Of a DNA stretch of 64,000 nt, positions 61,104-64,000 are shown piece by piece. Each line of letters starts with the position of its first letter. Position 1 is the first letter of the stretch. The notes below the pieces were generated by a model. It saw only the letters and a list, made by a program, of their open reading frames with translations, was not told where the DNA came from and did not search any database. Source of the DNA: Thermococcus litoralis DSM 5473 (GTDB lineage Archaea; Methanobacteriota_B; Thermococci; Thermococcales; Thermococcaceae); NCBI RefSeq assembly GCF_000246985.2, contig NC_022084.1:1139607-1203606 (forward strand). Direction: 5' to 3'. The translations under genes and the position numbers were made by a program.

Positions 61104-61815
61104 TCACCAGGGAGCTTCGTCATATACTACAAGGCCATCTTCTGTAATCTTCATCTTCTTCATGTTTGTGTCATGTGCTAGTCCTCTCATTTTAAGTATT
61201 TGAATTGCCCTTATCATTTGGTACTGTCGCATAAAGTGATGCATAACTATAACACCGCTGGCAACGTAGTAGTCATCGGTATACCTATTGGACTCAAGCA
61301 TTTCAGTTATTGTAATTGCGGTTACTTTCATTGTAGAAAGAAGCTTGATTAATCTTGTAATCTCCCTTCTTTTGTTCTCTGGATCCTTTACTAAAAATTC
61401 AAGTGGAGTAAACGAGTCTATGACAACTCTTTTTGCATTTTCATGAAGAATTATTCTCTTTATTTCATCTAGAACTTCTCCCCACGTGGGTTTTTTGTTT
61501 CCCTCTGAGAGGAAATTGCTTAAATCATATATCACAATTTTTTTGCTTTTTATATAATACATCAAATTAAACCTAAAATGAAGCATATCCTGAACAATTG
61601 TCCTCGCGTCATCAACAATAGATATGTACACCCCCCTTCTCATTATTTTTCGCTCCTTCAATTAGAAACTGGATGCCCAATGTTGTCTTTCCACTTCCTG
61701 GTGGTCCTGTTACCACATAGACCCTCCCTGGAAGGAGGCCTCCTCCTAAAAGTTCATCTAAACCTTTTATTCCAGTTGGAATTCTCTTGTAAGCTAAATC
61801 CAATTCCTTCTCCAT
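61104..61815 (-). pseudogene. KaiC/RAD55-like ATPase interrupted by a frameshift in a G6 run
   Basis: The N-terminal part (61815 to about 61637) has ELLGGGLLPGRVYVVTG and Walker A GPPGSGKTTL. The C-terminal part, in another frame from about 61630, has VYISIVDDARTIVQDMLHF, Walker B RVVIDSFTPLEF and the family ending. The frames meet in a run of six G (61631-61636, minus strand); five G would give NEKGVYISIVDDA, which restores the KaiC pattern, about 237 residues. Otherwise the gene looks intact, so this could be a sequencing error, phase variation, programmed shifting or a recent knock-out. The start at 61815 lies after the mannosyltransferase stop. Confidence 0.8.
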
Positions 61816-61829
61816 TTTTACCATCCCCT

Positions 61830-62885
61830 TTATCCCCATGTAATGTTTCGGTTAAAAAGAAATCGGACTACAAACGAAAATCCTATACCAAATAGGTTCG
61901 CTATTAGATAGTTAACACCCAGATACAAAAGAATTAGATAGATGCTCCACTGAACTAAAGCTCCTGTAAGTGCGGCAAGATGAAAGTTCAGTAAGCGTAG
62001 GTGAATCGGCTTTTTCTTTATATCCTTAAACGTCCAGAGGTCATTCCATATAAAATTATTCAGTATGGAAAGCTCAGTCGCTGGGATTACCGCTATCCTC
62101 TTGTCCCACCCTAAAAATTCCACAAAGCCAAGAAGAGAGCCTTCATTTACAACAATGCCGCTTAAACCAACTATAGAGAATTTAACAAGCCTGTCTATCT
62201 CCCCCTCCCACTTCATGAGCCTGTAAAGATGGCGTAGATAGTTCAGTATTTGCTTGTTGCTCAGCTTACTTTCTCCCGAACTTCTTAACCCGAATGTAAA
62301 GGGAATCTCCACAACTTTTGAATATCTGCCCTTTATAAGTATCTCAAGAAGGATTTTGAAGCCCACTGGATTGAGTTCAACTCCCTCAACAACCTTCCTT
62401 TTAAGGGCAAAAAACCCGCTCACAGGATCTCTAATCCCCCTTATCTTTGGCAGAGCAACTCTGCCTATCATTATAGCGCCTCTTGAGATGAGTTTTCTCC
62501 ACCAGTACCAATTTTCAACTTTTCCTCCTCTCACATATCTGCTCGCTATAGCTATATCGGCACCATTCTCAATAGCTTTAATCAACTCAGGGATAACTTC
62601 TGGGGGATGCTGCAAGTCAGCATCCATAACCACAAAGATTTCTCCCCTCGCCTCTTCGAAACCCCGAATAACAGCAGAGGAAAGCCCCCTCTCGTTTGTT
62701 CTTCTTATAACCTTCATGGGATATTCTTTTGCAAGCTCTTCTGCCTTCTCCCAAGTTCTGTCAGGAGAATCATCGTCCACAACTATTATTTCAAACTCTT
62801 TTCTCTCTAAAGCCTTCGCTATCCGTTCAAACAGCTCCTCCAAGTTTTCCCGCTCATTGTATGTAGGGACTATTATTGATATCAT
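61830..62885 (-). CDS. Dolichol-phosphate mannosyltransferase-like GT2 with GtrA-type membrane domain
   Basis: 351 residues. The GT2 catalytic domain (1-220) carries VPTYNERENL, DDDSPD and VMDADLQHP (the DxD metal site). The C-terminal ~130 residues hold four membrane helices of the GtrA type. The layout equals that of P. furiosus dolichol-phosphate mannose synthase, which makes Dol-P-Man for N-glycosylation. The ATG at 62885 follows GGAGAGG. First gene of an operon with the KaiC-like gene. Confidence 0.85.
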   Translation of the reverse strand: MISIIVPTYNERENLEELFERIAKALERKEFEIIVVDDDSPDRTWEKAEELAKEYPMKVIRRTNERGLSSAVIRGFEEARGEIFVVMDADLQHPPEVIPELIKAIENGADIAIASRYVRGGKVENWYWWRKLISRGAIMIGRVALPKIRGIRDPVSGFFALKRKVVEGVELNPVGFKILLEILIKGRYSKVVEIPFTFGLRSSGESKLSNKQILNYLRHLYRLMKWEGEIDRLVKFSIVGLSGIVVNEGSLLGFVEFLGWDKRIAVIPATELSILNNFIWNDLWTFKDIKKKPIHLRLLNFHLAALTGALVQWSIYLILLYLGVNYLIANLFGIGFSFVVRFLFNRNITWG

Positions 62886-62979
62886 TGGCATCCTCTCCAA
62901 TTATGCAGGCCAGAATTTATATCTTTTGCTGGGAGAGTTGGGAAAGATTTATAACCAGATGCTTGAAAGTTAGCGCTGA

Positions 62980-63057
62980 GGGGCCGTGGGGTAGCTTGGT
63001 CTATCCTTCCGGCTTCGGGAGCCGGAGACCCGGGTTCAAATCCCGGCGGCCCCACCA
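62980..63057 (+). tRNA. tRNA-Pro (anticodon CGG)
   Basis: Acceptor GGGGCCG pairs with CGGCCCC, discriminator A, and CCA is encoded (78 nt in all). The anticodon arm has stem CCGGC/GCCGG and a 7-nt loop with anticodon CGG, decoding CCG. T arm CCGGG-TTCAAAT-CCCGG. A TATA box (ATTTATAAC, 62947-62955) lies about 30 bp upstream. No intron. Confidence 0.95.
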
Positions 63058-63078
63058 TCAAGTTTCTGGGTGAGAAAA

Positions 63079-63705
63079 ATGGCGTATTTAATAATAGAGC
63101 ATCTTGAAAAGCTTGGAGAGTGGGTTCTGCTTGAGTATAAACACGCAAGCGAGTGGTGGGGGGATAAGCTCATCTTCACAAACGTTTTGCCGGAGGAGAG
63201 AGAAGAGCTCGCCAAACTCGGCGGAGTTATTTCACAAAGCGTCACCGAGTTTCCGTTTGATCGCTCAAAAATGATAATCCTTGACCCCTTTGCTGAAGAG
63301 GAGCTCAAACCGGAGGACATAGAGGAAGACACGATTATAGTTGTAGGGGGAATTCTTGGGGACTTTGAGTTCACAGGAAAGACGAAGAAGTTCATAACCT
63401 CAAAGATCGAAGGGGCCAAGGCAAGAAATATTGGGGAAGTTCAGTTCTCTATAGACGGTTCGGCGATAGTTGCAAAACTCATAGCGGAAGGAAGAAGACT
63501 GGAGGAAATAGAATATGAAGAGCATCCCACTATAAAGCTTGATGAGTTCAGCGAGATAACACTCCACTACGCGGTGCCAAAGCTGGAAGGAAAGCTTTTG
63601 CTTACCCCAGGCTTAATAGAGCTCCAGAAAAAGGAGCTCGGATATGAAGAAGACATAAGCGACGAGGAGCTTATTGAGTTCTTCGAGGGGAAAAGAGAAA
63701 TTTGA
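63079..63705 (+). CDS. Sfm1-like SPOUT methyltransferase (DUF431 / COG2428)
   Basis: 208 residues. YLIIEHLEKLGEWVLLEY at the N-terminus, LDPFAEEEL and VVGGILGDFEFTGKTKKF (~94-111) align by eye with yeast Sfm1 (IIEHMEEGFSEWVILEY, FGGILGDHPPRDRTKEL), the SPOUT enzyme that methylates an Arg of ribosomal protein S3. The archaeal target may be uS3 or another substrate. The ATG at 63079 follows GGGTGAG, 21 bp after the tRNA. Probably shares the tRNA promoter or has its own within it. Confidence 0.8.
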   Translation: MAYLIIEHLEKLGEWVLLEYKHASEWWGDKLIFTNVLPEEREELAKLGGVISQSVTEFPFDRSKMIILDPFAEEELKPEDIEEDTIIVVGGILGDFEFTGKTKKFITSKIEGAKARNIGEVQFSIDGSAIVAKLIAEGRRLEEIEYEEHPTIKLDEFSEITLHYAVPKLEGKLLLTPGLIELQKKELGYEEDISDEELIEFFEGKREI

Positions 63706-63771
63706 GGTACCCCAGCCTTGGTAATCATAACTCCTTTTGATATTTGCCCTCTTTGAAGTTCTGAGACTCTC

Positions 63772-63973
63772 TTAATTACCGTGAATTACTTCCCGCCAAT
63801 AACCTCTTCCAAGAAGAGCTCCTTCTGAACCATAAAGGATGCAGACTGGCGCTCTAAAAACGTCGACTGCCTGCGAGGAGGGCCTCTTAATATCCCCGGC
63901 CTCTTTAGCACTATCTACCAATCCCAATTCTCAACAAAATTGGAACCTTAAACTTAGTCTTGAATGTGTTCAT
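63772..63973 (-). pseudogene. Remnant of an unidentified gene
   Basis: The minus strand has ATG at 63973 and ~20 protein-like codons (MNTFKTKFKVPILLRIGI) ending in TAG; in the next frame ~50 codons (ELGLVDSAKEAGDIKR, AVDVFRAPVCILYGSE, LLGRGYWREV) run to a TAA at 63772-63774. The two could be one small reading frame broken near 63925. I do not recognise the family, and chance coding-like sequence is possible. The remaining bases, 63706-63771 and 63974-64000, show nothing else. Confidence 0.33.
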
Positions 63974-64000
63974 TTTTGTACTCAATAAAATAGTAAAGCT

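Overview
The window is chromosomal DNA of a hyperthermophilic euryarchaeon of the Thermococcales, almost certainly a Thermococcus. The support is gene content rather than any database search: a maltodextrin ABC transporter linked to a GH57 amylopullulanase with a Cys-Gly-Pro (CGP-CTERM-like) C-terminal anchor, a TrmBL1/Tgr-type sugar regulator, a nine-gene A1AO ATP synthase operon whose A subunit carries an intein, archaeal SecDF, IorA, inositol-1-phosphate synthase, AlaX, Nip7, Elp3, L41e, C/D-box sRNAs, TATA-box promoters and strong GGTG/GGAGG ribosome binding sites. Species cannot be fixed from the sequence; the 1089-residue amylopullulanase reminds me of T. litoralis.

Region 1 (1-12 kb) is a starch/maltodextrin island: the first codons of malK at the edge, then apu, malG, malF, malE on the minus strand behind a promoter with a TrmBL1-type operator, a cytoplasmic cyclomaltodextrinase, the divergent TrmBL1-like regulator and a glycogen synthase. 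Extracellular pullulanase cuts polysaccharide, MalEFGK imports dextrins, cyclomaltodextrinase cleaves them inside, and glycogen synthase handles storage. A C/D-box sRNA sits directly after glycogen synthase. Region 2 (12-24 kb) holds a HIT protein, a MazG-YbaK fusion, two tandem small membrane proteins, IorA, a DUF4152-like protein, a Dph6-like ligase, a second complete sugar ABC transporter (EFGK) and, divergent to it, inositol-1-phosphate synthase, then AlaX.

Region 3 (24-34 kb) is the ATP synthase operon H-I-K-E-C-F-A-B-D. Region 4 (34-48 kb) holds secF-secD-trkA, speH, an HTH/coiled-coil plus KaiC-like ATPase pair behind a palindromic operator, Nip7, a Cys-cluster protein, a secreted zinc peptidase, a three-gene cluster with a 20-cysteine secreted peptide and two small membrane proteins (the best candidate for an undescribed system), Elp3 and a TctA-type transporter.

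Region 5 (48-64 kb) holds Nif3, a DUF4932-like lipoprotein, a 1.1-kb decayed stretch with a pseudogene, a secreted beta-propeller-like protein, AlaS, a second C/D-box sRNA, a nitrilase, the tiny L41e gene, a phosphoesterase, an HTH regulator, an M28 peptidase, a KaiC-like ATPase broken by a frameshift in a G6 run, a dolichol-phosphate mannosyltransferase-like enzyme, tRNA-Pro(CGG), an Sfm1-like SPOUT protein and a gene remnant. For many genes I moved the start 9 nt or more downstream of the longest ORF, because the first in-frame GTG lies inside the ribosome binding site.
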